This document shows, one piece after another, positions 6,943 through 19,104 of a stretch of DNA of 64,000 bases. The DNA lies in assembly GCF_041346945.1 (NCBI RefSeq), contig NZ_CP166850.1, positions 372,001 through 436,000 of the forward strand. Direction: 5' to 3'. The translations under genes were made by a program, and so were the position numbers. Within the stretch, counting starts at the first letter, position 1, and each line of letters starts with the position of its first letter. Below the pieces are notes generated by a model. That model searched no databases. It saw nothing but the letters and a program-made list of their open reading frames with translations, and had not been told where the DNA came from. The stretch comes from Amycolatopsis sp. cg9 (GTDB lineage: Bacteria; Actinomycetota; Actinomycetes; Mycobacteriales; Pseudonocardiaceae).

Positions 6943-8159
6943 GCCCGCCGCACCCGGACGCGGACGCTCTTCGGCGTGAACAGCTCGCTCTCGTAGAACT
7001 CGACCGGCTCGTCGGCGAGGACCTCGATCGACGAGTACCGGCGCAGCAGGGCTTCGATGCCGAACTTCGCCTCGGTCTTGGCCAGCGCCGCGCCGAAGCA
7101 GTAGTGGATGCCGTGGCCGAAGGTCAGGTTGCGGGCGGCGCCGCGGTCGATGTCGAAGGCGTCCGGGTTCGCGAACACCTTTTCGTCGTGGTTGGCCGAC
7201 AGCAGCGAGAGGAAGACCATGCTCTTCGCCGGGATGGCGACGCCGCCGAGCTCGGTGTCGGTGGTGGTGAACCGCTGCAGGCGCGGCACCGGCGGGGTGA
7301 ACCGCAGCGCCTCGTCGACCGCGGCCGGGATCAGCGCCGGGTCGGTGCGCAGGCGCGCCTCGACACCCGGGTGCTCCCCCAGCCGCAGCACGAAGTTCGC
7401 CAGCACCGACGCTGAGGTGATGTGCCCGGCCTGCAGCAGCTGGATGGCCAGGTTGACGGCTTCGTGGTCGGCGAGCCGCTCACCGTCCACTTCGGCCTGG
7501 AGCAGGTCGCTGATGAAGCCGTCGCGCGGGTTCGCGCGCAGCTCGGCGCACAGGCCGGCCATGTACTGCTGCATCTGGACGAGCGGGCCGAACATGGCCG
7601 CCTGCATGGCGGCGTCCATCTCGGCGGCGTCGTTCGGGTTCGGCACGGTGACCTGGAGCAGCGCCTCGGTCCAGGTGATGAACTGCGGCAGGTCGGTCTT
7701 CGGGATGCCGAGCAGCTCCGACACCACGACCAGCGGCAGGTACTGCGAGAACGCCGTGACGAAGTCGAACTCGTCGCCGGGCACGGCGTCGAGGAGCTCT
7801 TCGGCGATCTGCGCGATGCGGTCGTTGAGGTCCTTGACGCGCTTCGGGGTGAACGCGGCGCTGGCGATCCGGCGCACCTTGGTGTGCGCGGGCGGGTCCA
7901 TCACCGCGAGCATGCCGGCGGACAGCTCGGCGGCGGCCTGCGGCATCACGTGCGACGGGTCGCTGGAGAACGTGCCGGGGTCGGCCAGCGCCTGCTGCAC
8001 CTCGGCGTAGGTGAACACGTGGTGCATGCCGAACGGGTCGCGCAGCACCGGGTTGGCCGCGCGCATCCGGCCCAGCCACGGCAGCGTGTCCGACAGTCCA
8101 TAACGGACGGACGGCGGCAGCAGCGCCGGGTCGATCTGCGGCATGACGAAGTCGGTCAT
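6939..8159 (-). CDS. Cytochrome P450 (first of three)
   Basis: A 406-residue P450 directly after the terminal PKS gene. Marks: DPPAHTKVRRIASAAFTPKR, I-helix AGHITS near residue 243, ExxR as EALR, and haem loop FGHGIHYCFGAALA with Cys near 353. The I-helix carries Ile where most P450s have Glu/Asp, and the usual second Thr is Ser; the same acidic-residue loss occurs in the next P450. The ATG at 8159 is preceded by AAAGGAAG about 5 nt upstream, and the gap from the PKS stop is 20 nt, so it belongs to the same transcript. By location it is a post-PKS tailoring oxidase, acting on a chain rich in conjugated double bonds and methyl branches, but substrate and site are inferred. Confidence 0.92.
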   Translation of the reverse strand: MTDFVMPQIDPALLPPSVRYGLSDTLPWLGRMRAANPVLRDPFGMHHVFTYAEVQQALADPGTFSSDPSHVMPQAAAELSAGMLAVMDPPAHTKVRRIASAAFTPKRVKDLNDRIAQIAEELLDAVPGDEFDFVTAFSQYLPLVVVSELLGIPKTDLPQFITWTEALLQVTVPNPNDAAEMDAAMQAAMFGPLVQMQQYMAGLCAELRANPRDGFISDLLQAEVDGERLADHEAVNLAIQLLQAGHITSASVLANFVLRLGEHPGVEARLRTDPALIPAAVDEALRFTPPVPRLQRFTTTDTELGGVAIPAKSMVFLSLLSANHDEKVFANPDAFDIDRGAARNLTFGHGIHYCFGAALAKTEAKFGIEALLRRYSSIEVLADEPVEFYESELFTPKSVRVRVRRA

Positions 8160-8179
8160 TTTCTTCCTTTTCTCGGGTT

Positions 8180-11100
8180 TCAGCGGTCTTCGAGCCAGGC
8201 GCGGACGGCGTCGGCGGTCGTCGTGGCGTGGTTTTCCATCATCGACCAGTGGTTTCCGGGCACGTCCACGCCGACGTGCGCGGGTGTCCAGGTCGGCCGC
8301 CAGGCGTCACCCTCGGTCGCTTCCCCGCCGACCGACTGGAGGGATTCGGTGGCGCGCAGGAACAACGTCGGCACGGCGGTCTCCGCCGGTGTCCAGTCGG
8401 CGAACACGCGGAAGTAGCAGCCCATGCCGGTCAGCTTGCGGTCGTCGATGCCGCCGGCTTCCTCCTCCCGGTCCTGCGCACTGGTGACGAAGGTGCTCTT
8501 GAACCGGTCGATCTGCCCGCTCTGCGGCACATAGGTGTCCATCAGCACGATGCCTTCGGGCGGCGAACCGAGCTGCTCCAGGTGCGTGGCGACGGCGTGC
8601 GCCAGCCAGCCGCCGGAGGAGTGCCCGAGCAGCACGAACGGCGTGCCGCCCGCGGCGTTCCAGACCAGCTCGGCCTGCAGCTCGACGGTCGCTTCCACGG
8701 TGGCGGGGAGCAGTTCGCCGGGCCGGAAGCCGGGCGCGGGGATCATCGTCAGCTCGCGTTCCCCGCGGAACCCGGCGGCGAACCGCGCGTACTGCTGGGC
8801 CCCGGTGATCGCGACCGGCGCGGCGAAGCAGAGCAGGGCGGGCGTCGTGTCGCCGCGGGCGAGGCGCACCGGTTCCGGCAGCTGCGTCATGTCGTCGAGG
8901 CGGTCGAACGCCGGGCGCAGGCGCGAAGCCGCCTTGATGAACTCGACGGCTTCGGCGATCTTGCCTTCGTCGCAGGCCTTCCGGTAAAGGAGCTGAATGC
9001 TGCCGGTCTCCTCCTCCGCGACGGTGTCCGCTGTGGACGTTTCCGGTTCTGCCGGAACGAGTTCACCACTGAGGAACTCGACGAGCGCGTCCGGCGTCGG
9101 GTGGTCGAAGACGAGCGTGGCGGGCAGCCGGAGCCCGGTCAGCCCGATCAGCCGGTTGCGCAGCTCGACGGCGGTGAGCGAGTCGAAGCCCATCTCCGGG
9201 AAGCCGACCCCGGCCGGGACGGCGTCCGGCCCGGCGAACCCGAGGACACCGGCGACCTGCGTCAGGACGACGTCCCGCAGCGCGTCCCCGGTCAGCCCCT
9301 CGGCGGACACGGTTTCCGCGGCGGCCTGGCGGACGGCGGGCCGCACGAGCCCCCGCAGCAGCGGCGGCACGCCCCCAGTGCCGAACTGCCGCCGGAGCGC
9401 GGCGACGTCGAGGTGCATCGGGACCACGACGGCTTCCTCCGCCGTCCGGGCGGTGTCGAAGAGCCGCAGGCCTTCGTCGGTGGACAGCGGCCGCAGCCCG
9501 GCGCGGCTCACCTTTTCGCGGCCTTCCGCGCCGAGCTGACGGGTGAGGTCGCTGGCTTCGTCCCAGAGACCCCAGGCCAGGGACTTCGCCGGGAGCCCGT
9601 GCGCGTGCCGGTGAGCGGCGAGGGCGTCCAGGTAGGCGTTGGCCGCGGCGTACCCGGCCTGGCCCGCGTTGCCGAGGATCCCGGCGGCCGAGGAGAAGAG
9701 GACGAAATCGGTGAGGTCGTGGGTCAGCTCGTGGAGGTTCCGGGCCGCGTCGGCCTTGGGCCTCAGCACGGCGCCGAGGCGCTCGGGGGTGAGGCCGTCG
9801 AGCATCCCGTCGTCGAGGACACCGGCCGCGTGGACGACGGTCCGGAGCGGGAACTCGGCCGGGATGCCGGCCAGGACCGCGGCGAGAGCGTCCCGGTCGG
9901 CGGCGTCGCACTCGGCGACGGTGACCCGCGCGCCGGCGGCGGTCAGGTCCGCGACCAGCTGCTCGGCCCGTCCGGCGGCCCGGCGGCTGGTGAGCACGAT
10001 GTGCCCGGCCCCGGCTTCGGCGACGTGCCGGGCGACGAGGCTGCCGAGGAGCCCGGTGCCCCCGGTGATGAGCACGGTCCCGGCCGGATCGAAACCACCG
10101 CTGAAGGGGACGTTCGTCGCATCAGATGAGCTGAAGGGCGCTTTCCTCGCATCGGATGCGGGGAAAGTCCCCTTCAGCCCGGCCGGGTCGAGGCGGGCCA
10201 GGCGCGGTGCGAGGATCTGCCCGTCCCGCACCGCGACCTGGGGTTCCTCGCCCGCCGCGAGCCGGTCGAGCAGCTCGCGCGGGGTGTCCGTCTCGGCGTC
10301 GATCAGCACGAACCGGCCCGGCTGTTCCGTCTGCGCGGACCGCACCAGGCCCCACACGGCGGCCGCCGCCAGGTCGGGTACGTCCTCGCCCGGCCGGGTC
10401 GCGACCGCGCCGCGGGTGACGATCGCCAGCCGGGGCGTGTCCTGCTGCACCCGGGCCAGTACCGACGCCGTCACGGCGTGCACGTCGCCCGCCGGGACCT
10501 CGAACAGCTCGCCGGGCCCGGCCGGCGCCGGCGCGCCGACCGGCGTCCACCGCACGTGGAACAGCGGGTCGCGGGTCGTGGTCACCGTCGAGACCGGGCG
10601 CGTGGCCAGCGAACCGATCGTCGCCACCGGGGCGCCGGTCGGGTCGGCGAGGTCGAGGTGCCCGTCCGGGGCCAGCCGGACGCGGACCGCCGAAGCACCC
10701 ACCGCGTGGAGCACGACGCCGGTCCACGCGAACGGCATCCGGGCACCGCCGTCACCGTCGCCCGCGACCATGCCCGCGTGCAGGGCCGCGTCGAGCAGCG
10801 CCGGGTGCAGGCCGAAGCGGCCGGCGTCGTCGATCGCGACCTCGGCGAAGACCTCCTCGCCCCGGCGCCAGGCCGCGCGCAGCCCCTGGAACGCCGGGCC
10901 GTAGCCGAAGCCGCGGTCGGCCAGCGCCGCGTACGCGCCTTCCAGCTCGACGGCGGTGGCACCCGGTGGCGGCCACTCGGTCAGGGGAAGCCCCAGGACC
11001 GAGGTGGTGCCGAGCACCCCGGACGCGTTGCGGAGCCAGGGTTCCTCGGAACCGGCCGGTCGCGAATGGACGGTCACCTCGCCTGCCGCGCCGGCCACCA

Positions 11101-14100
11101 CCTGCACCTGGATCCCGCCCACCGGCGGCAGCACGATCGGCGCCTCCAGGGTCAGCTCGTCCAGCACCGGACGGCCGGCGTGCGCGCCCGCCTGCAGCGC
11201 CAGCTCGACCAGCGCCGTGCCGGGGACCAGGACCGTCCCGAGCAGGCTGTGGTCGGCCAGCCACGGGTGCGTGCGCAGGGACAGCACGCCCGTGCACACC
11301 AGCCCGCCGGACTCCGGCAGCGGGACGACCGCGCCGAGCAGCGGGTGGTCCGCCGTCGCCAGGCCGGCCGAGCTGACGTCGCCGGCACCCGCCGGGGAGT
11401 CGAGCCAGTAGCGGTCGCGCTGGAAGGCGTAGGTCGGCAGGTCGACGCGCCGGCCGCCGTCGAGCGCCGCGGTCCAGTCGACGCGCACGCCCCGGACCCA
11501 CGCCTCGGCGAGCGACGTCAGCAGCCGGGCGGAGCCGCCGTCCTCGCGCCGCAGGGTGCCGACGGCGACGACCGCCTGCTCCGCCGTCTCTTCGATCGCC
11601 ATGGTGAGCACCGGGTGCGGGCTGCACTCGACGAAGACGCCGTAGCCGTCGGACAGGAGTTTCTTCGTGGCGCCCGCGAAGTCGACGGTCTCGCGCAGGT
11701 TCCGGGCCCAGTAGGCCGCGTCCAGCGCGCCGGTGTCGAGGAAGCCGCCGGTGACGGTCGAGCAGAACGGGACGTCGGCGGCCCGCGGGGTGATCGGTGC
11801 CAGTACTTCCAGCAGCCGGTCGTGGATGCGGTCGACGTGCGCGGAGTGCGACGCGTAGTCCACCGGGATCAGCTTGGCGCGGACGTCGTCGGCCGCGCAG
11901 CCCGCGACGAACTCGGCCAGCAGGCCCGCGTCGCCGGACACCACGACCGAGGACGGGCCGTTGACCGCCGCGAGCGAGAGTTCGCCGCCCCAGTCGGTCA
12001 GGCGTTTGGCGGCCGCTTCGGCGGACAGCGCCACGGACGCCATCCCACCTTCTCCGCCGAGTGCGAGGATCTCTTTGCTGCGCAGCGCGACCACGCGAGC
12101 ACCGTCCTCGAGGGACAGCGCACCGGCGACGACCGCGGCCGCGATCTCGCCCTGGGAGTGCCCCACGACGGCGGCGGGCTCGACCCCGTGCGCCCGCCAC
12201 ACCGCGGCCAGCGAGACCAGCACGGCGAACAGCACCGGCTGGACGACGTCGACGCGGCCGAGGTCGCGGTTCTCGCGCAGCACGTCCACGACCGAGAAGT
12301 CCACAAAGGACGACAGGGCGGCCGCGCACTCGGTCAGCCGTTCGGCGAAGACCGGTGACGAGTCCAGCAGCTCGACCGCCATCCCCGGCCACTGCGATCC
12401 CTGGCCGGGGAACACGAACACGACCTTGCCGGGCCGGGCCGCGGTGCCGCGCACCACCTGAGCACCTTCGAGCCCGGCGGCGAAGTCCGCGACCTCCCGC
12501 CCGAGCACCACGGCCCGGTGCTCGAAGACCGCCCGCGTGGTGGCCAGCGACCACCCGACGTCCAGCGGCTCTCCCGTCACCCCGGCGAGCGCCTCGGCCT
12601 GCCCCCGCAACGCCCCGGCATTCCGCCCGGACAGCACCCACGGCACCCAGCGCCCCAATGTGGCGTTCGGTGCGTCAGACGCACCCAATGTGGCGTTCGG
12701 TGCGTTGGACGCAACCAACGCCACATTGGGGTGCTCCGGGGCCTCCAGGATCACGTGGGCGTTGGTGCCGCTCACCCCGAACGACGAGACCGCCGCCCGG
12801 CGCGGGCGGCCGGTCTCCGGCCAGGGTCGCGCCTCGGTGAGCAGCTCGACCGCGCCGGACGACCAGTCGACGTGCGGGGACGGCTCGTCGACGTGCAGCG
12901 TCGCCGGCAGCACGCCGTGTTTCATGGCCTGGACCATCTTGATCACGCCCGCGACGCCCGCCGCGGCCTGTGTGTGCCCGATGTTCGACTTGACGCTGCC
13001 CAGCCACAGCGGTTCCGAGCGGTCCTGGCCGTAGGTGGCCAGCAGCGCCTGCGCCTCGATCGGGTCACCCAGCGACGTTCCGGTGCCGTGCGCCTCGACC
13101 GCGTCCACTTCGGACGGCTGCAGCCGCGCCCCGGCCAGCGCCGTGCGGATCACGCGCTGCTGGGCCGGGCCGTTCGGCGCGGTGAGGCCGTTGGACGCGC
13201 CGTCCTGGTTGACCGCGGTCCCGCGGACCACGGCCAGGATCGGGTGCCCGAGCCGACGGGCGTCGGAAAGCCGTTCCACCAGCAGCATTCCCGCGCCCTC
13301 GGCCCAGCCGGTGCCGTCGGCGGACGCGGCGAAGGACTTGCACCGCCCGTTGCCCGACAGCCCGCCCTGGCGGCTGAACTCGAGGAACGCGGTCGGTGTG
13401 AACATCACCGTCACGCCGCCGACCAGCGCCATCGTGCACTCGCCGGACCGCAGGGACTGCGCGGCCAGGTGCAGTGCCACCAGCGACGACGAACACGCCG
13501 TGTCGATCGTGACCGCGGGCCCTTCCAGCCCGAACGTGTAGGCCACCCGCCCCGAAGCGACGCTGCCCGCGCTGCCGTTGCCGAGGTACCCGGCCAGGTC
13601 GTCCGGGACGGCGGTGAGCCGCGAGACGTAGTCGTGGTACATCAGGCCGGCGAACACGCCGGTCCGGCTGCCCTTGACCGAGCCGGGGTCGATGCCCGCG
13701 CGCTCGAAGGACTCCCACGCCGTTTCCAGCAGCAGCCGGTGCTGCGGGTCGATGGCCATCGCCTCGCGCGGCGAGATGCCGAAGAACTCCGGGTCGAAGC
13801 GGTCGGCGTCGTAGAGGAAGCCGCCTTCGGGCACGAAGTCGGTGTCGGGCAGGTCCCAGCCGCGGTCGGTGGGGAACCCCGAAACGCCGTCCCGGCCCGC
13901 CGCGATCAGCTCCCAGAACTCCTCCGGCGAGCTGACGCCCCCGGGGTAGCGGCAGCTCATCCCGATGATGGCCAGCGGCTCGTCCGCCGCGATCGACGCC
14001 GGCGCCGCGACCACCGGCGCGGCAGCGCCGCCCAGCTCGGTGACCAGGTGCTCGACCAGCGCGGCCGGGCTCGGGTAGTCGAAGATCAGCGTCGCGGGCA

Positions 14101-17100
14101 GCCGCAGGCCGGTCGCGCCGCCGAGGCGGTTGCGCAGCTCGACCGCGGTCAGCGAGTCGAACCCGAGGTCCTTGAACGCGCCGTCGAGGTCGACCGCGGC
14201 CGTCGAACCGTGCCCGAGGACGGCCGCGACGTGCGTGCTGACGACGTCGGCGAGGACTTCCCGGCGCTCCGGCTCGGCCAGACCGGCCAGCCGCTGCGCG
14301 AGCCCGGTGTCGACCGCCTCGCCCGCGCGCCGCATCGGCGTCCGGACGAGCCCGCGCAGCAGCCACGGCAGCATCCCGGACGCGGCCTGCCTGCCGAGCA
14401 CGGCGAGGTCGAGCCGGCTCAGGAGCTGCACCGGGGCCGGCGAAGCCAGCGCCGCGTCGAACAGCGCCAGTCCATCCACCGTGGACAGTGGGATCATGCC
14501 GCCGCGGCTCATCCGGCGCAGGTCGGCGTCGGCGAGGCCGGCGGCCATGCCCTGGGCCCAGGCGCCCCACGCCATCGCGGTACCCGGGAGGCCCGCGGCC
14601 CGGCGCCGGGTCATCAGCGCGTCGAGGAACGCGTTGGCCGCGGCGTAGTTGCCCTGGCCCGCACCGCCCATGACGCCCGCGGCGGAGGAGAACACGACGA
14701 ACGCCGACAGCGGCCGGTCTTCGGTCAGCTCGTGCAACGCCCAGGCGGCGTCCACCTTGGGCCGGAACACCGGCTCGAACCGCTCCGGCGTCAGGGATTC
14801 CACGACGCCGTCGTCGAGCACGCCCGCCGCGTGCACGACCGCGCACAGGTCCGGGATGTCCGCCAGCACCCGCGAAAGCGCCTCGCGATCGGCGACGTCG
14901 CAAGCCACCGCGGACGCCTCGGCGCCCAGCGAAGCCAGTTCCGAGACCAGCTCGGCGGCGCCGGGGCTGTCCGGCCCACGGCGTCCGGTCAGCACCAGCC
15001 GGCGCACGCCCTGCCCGGCCAGGTGCCGGGCGACGAGCGCGCCGATGCTGCCGAGCCCGCCGGTGATCAGCACCGTGCCGCCGAGCACGGGCGTGTCCAC
15101 ATCGGACTCCGCCGGGCGCACCAGGCGCAGCATCCGCAGTTCGCCGCCGCGGAGCGAGAGCTGGGGTTCCCCGGTGGCGGCCGCGGCCGCGAGGACGTCC
15201 TCGGACAGCTCGTCGGTGTCGATGTCGAGCAGCACGAACCGGCCGGGGTTCTCCGACTGCGCGGCCCGCACGAGCCCCCACGCGGCGGCCGCGGCGAGAT
15301 CGGGGTCGTCGGCCACCGCACCTCGCGTCACGAACACGAGGCGGCCGTCCGACGAGCCCGCGAGCCAGTCCTGCAGCAGCTTCAGGGTCGCGGCGGTCAC
15401 TTCACGGACCTGGGCAGGCACCGGACCCGTGCCGACCGGGAGCTGCGCGACCTCGATCGGGCCGGAGAAATCCCCTTCCCGCACCGGCTGCCAGTCCAAA
15501 GTGAACAGTGCGTCCCGCAGGCTGCGCGAGGTGTCCAGGCCATCGGCCGACACCGGCCGCGAGACCAGGGACCCGACGGTGGCGACCGGCTTGCCGGCCG
15601 GGTCGGCCAGCGTCAGAGACACCGCGCCGGTGCCCGCCGGGACCAGCCGGACCCGAACCTCCCTGGCTCCCGTGGCGAACAGCGAGACGTCGGTCCAGGC
15701 GAACGGCAGCCGTCCTTCCGGCGTCGCGTCCGGTGTGGTCAGGCCCGCCGCGTGCAGGGTCGCGTCCAGCAACGCCGGGTGGACGCCGAAGCGTCCGGCG
15801 TCGTACTCGGCGTCGAGCGCGACTTCGGCGAACACCTCGTCGCCGCGGCGCCACGCTGCCCGCAGCCCGCGGAACGCCGGTCCATAGTGGAATCCGGCCG
15901 TCTCGACGGCGTCGTAGATCCCGTCCACCGGAACGGGTTCGGCCCCCGGCGGCGGCCACTCGCTCAAGTCCGGCCCCGGTGTGGCCGTCCCCTGCGCCAA
16001 GAAACCGGTGGCGTGCCGCACCCACGGTTCGTCGAAGGCAGCGCCGTCCGGACGCGAGTGCAGGCCGACGCTCCGGCGCCCCTCGACGTCCGGCGAGCCG
16101 ACCGAAAGCTGGACCTGGACGCCGTCGTCGCCGAGGACGAGCGGGGCTTCCAGCGTCAGCTCCTCGACGCGGCCGCAGCCCGCCTGCTCCCCCGCCCGCA
16201 GCGCGAGTTCCAGCATCGCCGTACCCGGCAACAACACCGTGCCGAGCACGGCGTGGTCCGACAGCCACGGGTGCGCCCGCCGGGACAGCACGCCGGTGAA
16301 CAGGAAGCCGTCGCCCCCGGCCAGCGACACCGCGGCGCCGAGCAGCGGGTGTTCGGTCGCCCCCAGGCCGACCGAAGCCGCGTCACCGGCGGTTTCCTTC
16401 GCCTCCAGCCAGTAGCGGTCGCGCTGGAAGGCGTACGTCGGCAGCGGGATCCGCCGCGCGCCGGTGCCCTCGAACAGCGCGGCCCAGTCCGGTTCGCGGC
16501 CGCGCGTGTGCAGCCGGGCGACCGCGGCCGCGAAGGTCAGGGGTTCCGGCCGCTCGGGCCGCAGCGTGGCGACGCCGACGGCCGTCTCGGGCACGAGCGC
16601 CGCCAGCCGGCCGCCCGGCCCGACCTCGACGTACGTCGTGACGCCGGACTCGTGCAGGGTGGCGACGCCGTCGGCGAACCGGACCGTGGCCAGCACGTGC
16701 GTGACCCAGTAGTCCGGGTCGCCGAACTCGTCACCGATCGGCTTCCCGGTCACCGTCGAGACGACCGGGATCGACGGCGTCCCGAAGGCGAGCCCGGCGA
16801 TCGCGGCCCGGAAGTCCGCGGTCACCGGCGCCATCAGCGGCGAGTGGAACGCGTGGCTGGTGGCGAGTTCGCGGGTCTTGCGGCCCTTCTCCGCCCAGGC
16901 CGCGGCGACGGTCGTGACGGCTTCGGCCGGGCCGGAGAGCACCACCGCGCCGGGACCGTTGACGGCGCCGATCGCGACGTCGTCGGGCAGCGTGGGGGCG
17001 ATCTCGCCCTCGCCGGCCTCGACCGCGATCATCACGCCGCCCGCGGGCAGGGCCTGCATCAGCCGGCCGCGCGCGGTGACCAGCGTGGCCGCGTCGGCCA

Positions 17101-19060
17101 GCGAGAGGACGCCGGAGACGTGCGCGGCCGCGATCTCGCCGATCGAGTGCCCGAGCAGGAAGTCCGGCCGCACGCCCCACGCCTCGAGCAGGCGGAACAG
17201 CGCGACCTCGACGGCGAACAGCGCGGGCTGGGTGAATTCGGTGTCGTCCAGGCGGTCGCCGTCGAACACCGCTGTCCGGACGCCCGGGTCCAGCTCGGCC
17301 AAAGCCGCGTCGAGGGCGGCGGCGAACTCCGGGTACGCCCGGTGCAGCTCGGTCGCCATGCCCGCGTACTGGGCGCCCTGCCCGGAGAAGAGGAACGCGG
17401 TCTTGCCCGGGGCCGCGGTGTCCGTGACGGCGGTGGTGAGGTCCGCCAGTCCGGCGAGGAGTTCCTCGCGGTCGCGGCCGAGCACGACGGCCCGGTGCGG
17501 GTGCCGTGCGCGGGTCGTCGTCGTGAACGCGGTGTCCACGAGGGACGCCTCGGCGAGGTGGTCCGAAAGCGTTTGCGCCTGCGCGGCGAGGGCGTCCCGG
17601 CTGCGCGCCGAAACGAGCAGCGGCAGCACCGGCGGCGTGGCCCGTTCGCCGCTGTCGGTCTCTTCCGGCAGTTCGAGCACGACGTGCGTGTTGGTGCCGC
17701 TGACCCCGAACGACGACACGCCCGCGCGCCGCGGCCGCCCGGTTTCCGGCCACGGCCGGGCCTCGGTGAGCAGTTCGACGTCGCCCGCGGTCCAGTCGAC
17801 GCGCGGGTTCGGCTCGTCGACGTGCAGCGTCTTCGGCAGCACGCCGTGGCGCATCGCCTGCACCATCTTGATCACGCCGCCGACGCCGGCCGCGGCCTGG
17901 CTGTGCCCGATGTTGGACTTCAGCGACCCGAGGTAGAGCGGCTCCGCGCGGTCCTGGCCGTAGGTGGCGAGCACCGCCTGCGCCTCGATCGGGTCGCCGA
18001 GCACGGTGCCGGTGCCGTGCGCTTCCACGGCGTCCACTTCGGACGGCGAGAGCCCCGCGGCGGCCAGCGCGTCGAGGATCACCCGCTGCTGGGCCGGGCC
18101 GTTGGGCGCGGTGAGGCCGTTGGACGCGCCGTCCTGGTTCACCGCGGTGCCGCGGACCACGGCCAGCACCGGGTGGCCGAGCCGCCGGGCGTCGGAAAGC
18201 CGTTCCACCAGCAGCATCCCGGCGCCCTCGCCCCAGCTGGTGCCGTCGGCGGAGGCGGCGAAGGACTTGCAGCGCCCGTCCGGCGCGAGCCCGCGGGCCC
18301 GGCTGAACTCGATGAACGCGGTCGGGGTGGACATCACGGTGACCCCGCCGGCCAGCGCCAGCGAGCACTCGCCGCGGCGCAGCGCGGTCGCGGCCAGGTG
18401 CAGCGCCACCAGCGACGACGAGCACGCCGTGTCGATGGTGAGCGCCGGGCCCTCCAGCCCGAAGGTGTAGGCGACGCGCCCGGACGCGATGCTGCCCGCG
18501 CTGCCGTTGCCGATGAACCCTTCGAAGCCGTCGGGCACCGGCTGCAGCCGGGCGGCGTAGTCGTTGTACATCACGCCGGCGAACACGCTGGTCCTGCTGC
18601 CCCGCAGCGCTGCCGGGGCCAGCCCGGCCGCCTCGATGGCCTCCCAGGACAGCTCCAGCAGCAGCCGCTGCTGCGGGTCCATGGCGAGGGCGTCCCGGGG
18701 CGAGATCCCGAAGAACGCCGGGTCGAAGTCCGCGGCCTCGCGCAGGAAACCGCTTTCGGTCACGTAGTACGTGCCGGGCTGGTCGGGGTCCGGGTCGTAG
18801 AGCTTCCCGAGGTCCCAGCCGCGGTCCTCGGGGAAGGGCCCGATGCCCTCCCGGCCGGAGTCGACCAGGTCCCAGAGCCCGTCGGGGTCGCCGACGCCAC
18901 CGGGGTAGCGGCAGCTCATCCCGATGATGGCGATCGGTTCCCTGGCCTGCGCTTCGAGCTCGGCCAGCTGCGAGCGCGTCGCGCCGAGCCGCTGCCGGGC
19001 CTGCTGCAGGTCGGCCGTGGCCCGCTTCAGGTAGTCGCGGAGGGTGTCTTCGTTCGCCAT
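8180..19060 (-). CDS. Modular type I PKS, modules 10 and 11, with terminal thioesterase
   Basis: A 3626-residue protein finishing the assembly line. The N-terminal docking coiled coil (1-38) is [24 protein letters not shown]. Module 10: KS about 43 (TACSSS), AT about 552 (GHSIGE, HAFH: malonyl), DH about 903 ([17 protein letters not shown]), KR about 1325 (LDD motif, B-type; active YAAAN), ACP about 1630. Module 11: KS about 1692, AT about 2210 (GHSQGE, YASH: methylmalonyl), DH about 2572 ([10 protein letters not shown]), KR about 2993 (LDD, B-type), ACP about 3288. The C-terminal TE has GHSSGG near residue 3477 and the catalytic His near GNHWSMM; it releases the chain as lactone or acid. Both modules should leave trans double bonds, the last with a 2-methyl. 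The KS11-AT11 linker carries the palindromic repeat, and KR11 contains a separate insert. Ribosome binding site GAGGAGA precedes the ATG; gap to the upstream PKS 44 nt. Confidence 0.95.
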   Translation of the reverse strand: MANEDTLRDYLKRATADLQQARQRLGATRSQLAELEAQAREPIAIIGMSCRYPGGVGDPDGLWDLVDSGREGIGPFPEDRGWDLGKLYDPDPDQPGTYYVTESGFLREAADFDPAFFGISPRDALAMDPQQRLLLELSWEAIEAAGLAPAALRGSRTSVFAGVMYNDYAARLQPVPDGFEGFIGNGSAGSIASGRVAYTFGLEGPALTIDTACSSSLVALHLAATALRRGECSLALAGGVTVMSTPTAFIEFSRARGLAPDGRCKSFAASADGTSWGEGAGMLLVERLSDARRLGHPVLAVVRGTAVNQDGASNGLTAPNGPAQQRVILDALAAAGLSPSEVDAVEAHGTGTVLGDPIEAQAVLATYGQDRAEPLYLGSLKSNIGHSQAAAGVGGVIKMVQAMRHGVLPKTLHVDEPNPRVDWTAGDVELLTEARPWPETGRPRRAGVSSFGVSGTNTHVVLELPEETDSGERATPPVLPLLVSARSRDALAAQAQTLSDHLAEASLVDTAFTTTTRARHPHRAVVLGRDREELLAGLADLTTAVTDTAAPGKTAFLFSGQGAQYAGMATELHRAYPEFAAALDAALAELDPGVRTAVFDGDRLDDTEFTQPALFAVEVALFRLLEAWGVRPDFLLGHSIGEIAAAHVSGVLSLADAATLVTARGRLMQALPAGGVMIAVEAGEGEIAPTLPDDVAIGAVNGPGAVVLSGPAEAVTTVAAAWAEKGRKTRELATSHAFHSPLMAPVTADFRAAIAGLAFGTPSIPVVSTVTGKPIGDEFGDPDYWVTHVLATVRFADGVATLHESGVTTYVEVGPGGRLAALVPETAVGVATLRPERPEPLTFAAAVARLHTRGREPDWAALFEGTGARRIPLPTYAFQRDRYWLEAKETAGDAASVGLGATEHPLLGAAVSLAGGDGFLFTGVLSRRAHPWLSDHAVLGTVLLPGTAMLELALRAGEQAGCGRVEELTLEAPLVLGDDGVQVQLSVGSPDVEGRRSVGLHSRPDGAAFDEPWVRHATGFLAQGTATPGPDLSEWPPPGAEPVPVDGIYDAVETAGFHYGPAFRGLRAAWRRGDEVFAEVALDAEYDAGRFGVHPALLDATLHAAGLTTPDATPEGRLPFAWTDVSLFATGAREVRVRLVPAGTGAVSLTLADPAGKPVATVGSLVSRPVSADGLDTSRSLRDALFTLDWQPVREGDFSGPIEVAQLPVGTGPVPAQVREVTAATLKLLQDWLAGSSDGRLVFVTRGAVADDPDLAAAAAWGLVRAAQSENPGRFVLLDIDTDELSEDVLAAAAATGEPQLSLRGGELRMLRLVRPAESDVDTPVLGGTVLITGGLGSIGALVARHLAGQGVRRLVLTGRRGPDSPGAAELVSELASLGAEASAVACDVADREALSRVLADIPDLCAVVHAAGVLDDGVVESLTPERFEPVFRPKVDAAWALHELTEDRPLSAFVVFSSAAGVMGGAGQGNYAAANAFLDALMTRRRAAGLPGTAMAWGAWAQGMAAGLADADLRRMSRGGMIPLSTVDGLALFDAALASPAPVQLLSRLDLAVLGRQAASGMLPWLLRGLVRTPMRRAGEAVDTGLAQRLAGLAEPERREVLADVVSTHVAAVLGHGSTAAVDLDGAFKDLGFDSLTAVELRNRLGGATGLRLPATLIFDYPSPAALVEHLVTELGGAAAPVVAAPASIAADEPLAIIGMSCRYPGGVSSPEEFWELIAAGRDGVSGFPTDRGWDLPDTDFVPEGGFLYDADRFDPEFFGISPREAMAIDPQHRLLLETAWESFERAGIDPGSVKGSRTGVFAGLMYHDYVSRLTAVPDDLAGYLGNGSAGSVASGRVAYTFGLEGPAVTIDTACSSSLVALHLAAQSLRSGECTMALVGGVTVMFTPTAFLEFSRQGGLSGNGRCKSFAASADGTGWAEGAGMLLVERLSDARRLGHPILAVVRGTAVNQDGASNGLTAPNGPAQQRVIRTALAGARLQPSEVDAVEAHGTGTSLGDPIEAQALLATYGQDRSEPLWLGSVKSNIGHTQAAAGVAGVIKMVQAMKHGVLPATLHVDEPSPHVDWSSGAVELLTEARPWPETGRPRRAAVSSFGVSGTNAHVILEAPEHPNVALVASNAPNATLGASDAPNATLGRWVPWVLSGRNAGALRGQAEALAGVTGEPLDVGWSLATTRAVFEHRAVVLGREVADFAAGLEGAQVVRGTAARPGKVVFVFPGQGSQWPGMAVELLDSSPVFAERLTECAAALSSFVDFSVVDVLRENRDLGRVDVVQPVLFAVLVSLAAVWRAHGVEPAAVVGHSQGEIAAAVVAGALSLEDGARVVALRSKEILALGGEGGMASVALSAEAAAKRLTDWGGELSLAAVNGPSSVVVSGDAGLLAEFVAGCAADDVRAKLIPVDYASHSAHVDRIHDRLLEVLAPITPRAADVPFCSTVTGGFLDTGALDAAYWARNLRETVDFAGATKKLLSDGYGVFVECSPHPVLTMAIEETAEQAVVAVGTLRREDGGSARLLTSLAEAWVRGVRVDWTAALDGGRRVDLPTYAFQRDRYWLDSPAGAGDVSSAGLATADHPLLGAVVPLPESGGLVCTGVLSLRTHPWLADHSLLGTVLVPGTALVELALQAGAHAGRPVLDELTLEAPIVLPPVGGIQVQVVAGAAGEVTVHSRPAGSEEPWLRNASGVLGTTSVLGLPLTEWPPPGATAVELEGAYAALADRGFGYGPAFQGLRAAWRRGEEVFAEVAIDDAGRFGLHPALLDAALHAGMVAGDGDGGARMPFAWTGVVLHAVGASAVRVRLAPDGHLDLADPTGAPVATIGSLATRPVSTVTTTRDPLFHVRWTPVGAPAPAGPGELFEVPAGDVHAVTASVLARVQQDTPRLAIVTRGAVATRPGEDVPDLAAAAVWGLVRSAQTEQPGRFVLIDAETDTPRELLDRLAAGEEPQVAVRDGQILAPRLARLDPAGLKGTFPASDARKAPFSSSDATNVPFSGGFDPAGTVLITGGTGLLGSLVARHVAEAGAGHIVLTSRRAAGRAEQLVADLTAAGARVTVAECDAADRDALAAVLAGIPAEFPLRTVVHAAGVLDDGMLDGLTPERLGAVLRPKADAARNLHELTHDLTDFVLFSSAAGILGNAGQAGYAAANAYLDALAAHRHAHGLPAKSLAWGLWDEASDLTRQLGAEGREKVSRAGLRPLSTDEGLRLFDTARTAEEAVVVPMHLDVAALRRQFGTGGVPPLLRGLVRPAVRQAAAETVSAEGLTGDALRDVVLTQVAGVLGFAGPDAVPAGVGFPEMGFDSLTAVELRNRLIGLTGLRLPATLVFDHPTPDALVEFLSGELVPAEPETSTADTVAEEETGSIQLLYRKACDEGKIAEAVEFIKAASRLRPAFDRLDDMTQLPEPVRLARGDTTPALLCFAAPVAITGAQQYARFAAGFRGERELTMIPAPGFRPGELLPATVEATVELQAELVWNAAGGTPFVLLGHSSGGWLAHAVATHLEQLGSPPEGIVLMDTYVPQSGQIDRFKSTFVTSAQDREEEAGGIDDRKLTGMGCYFRVFADWTPAETAVPTLFLRATESLQSVGGEATEGDAWRPTWTPAHVGVDVPGNHWSMMENHATTTADAVRAWLEDR
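10101..10176 (-). repeat. Insertion-like repeat inside the KR of module 11
   Basis: About 76 nt with CTGAAGGGGAC-type ends in inverted orientation and three related sub-units encode [20 protein letters not shown]. It adds about 27 residues just before the Rossmann GTVLITGG of KR11, compared with the other KRs here. Flanking 12-mers CCCGGCCGGATC (10079-10090) and CCCGGCCGGGTC (10178-10189) match at 11 of 12 positions, like a target-site duplication. The frame is kept. Confidence 0.75.
12649..12735 (-). repeat. Palindromic repeat in the KS11-AT11 linker
   Basis: Three sub-units bounded by AGCGCCCCAATGTGGCG and its complement, in frame, encoding [20 protein letters not shown] and a further NATLG. 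Same location in the module as the other coding copies, just after the KS C-terminal VILE segment. Confidence 0.9.
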
Positions 19061-19104
19061 TCCGGGCGTCTCCTCGGTGGATCGTGGGGTCGGCGGGGCG
19101 GCCG

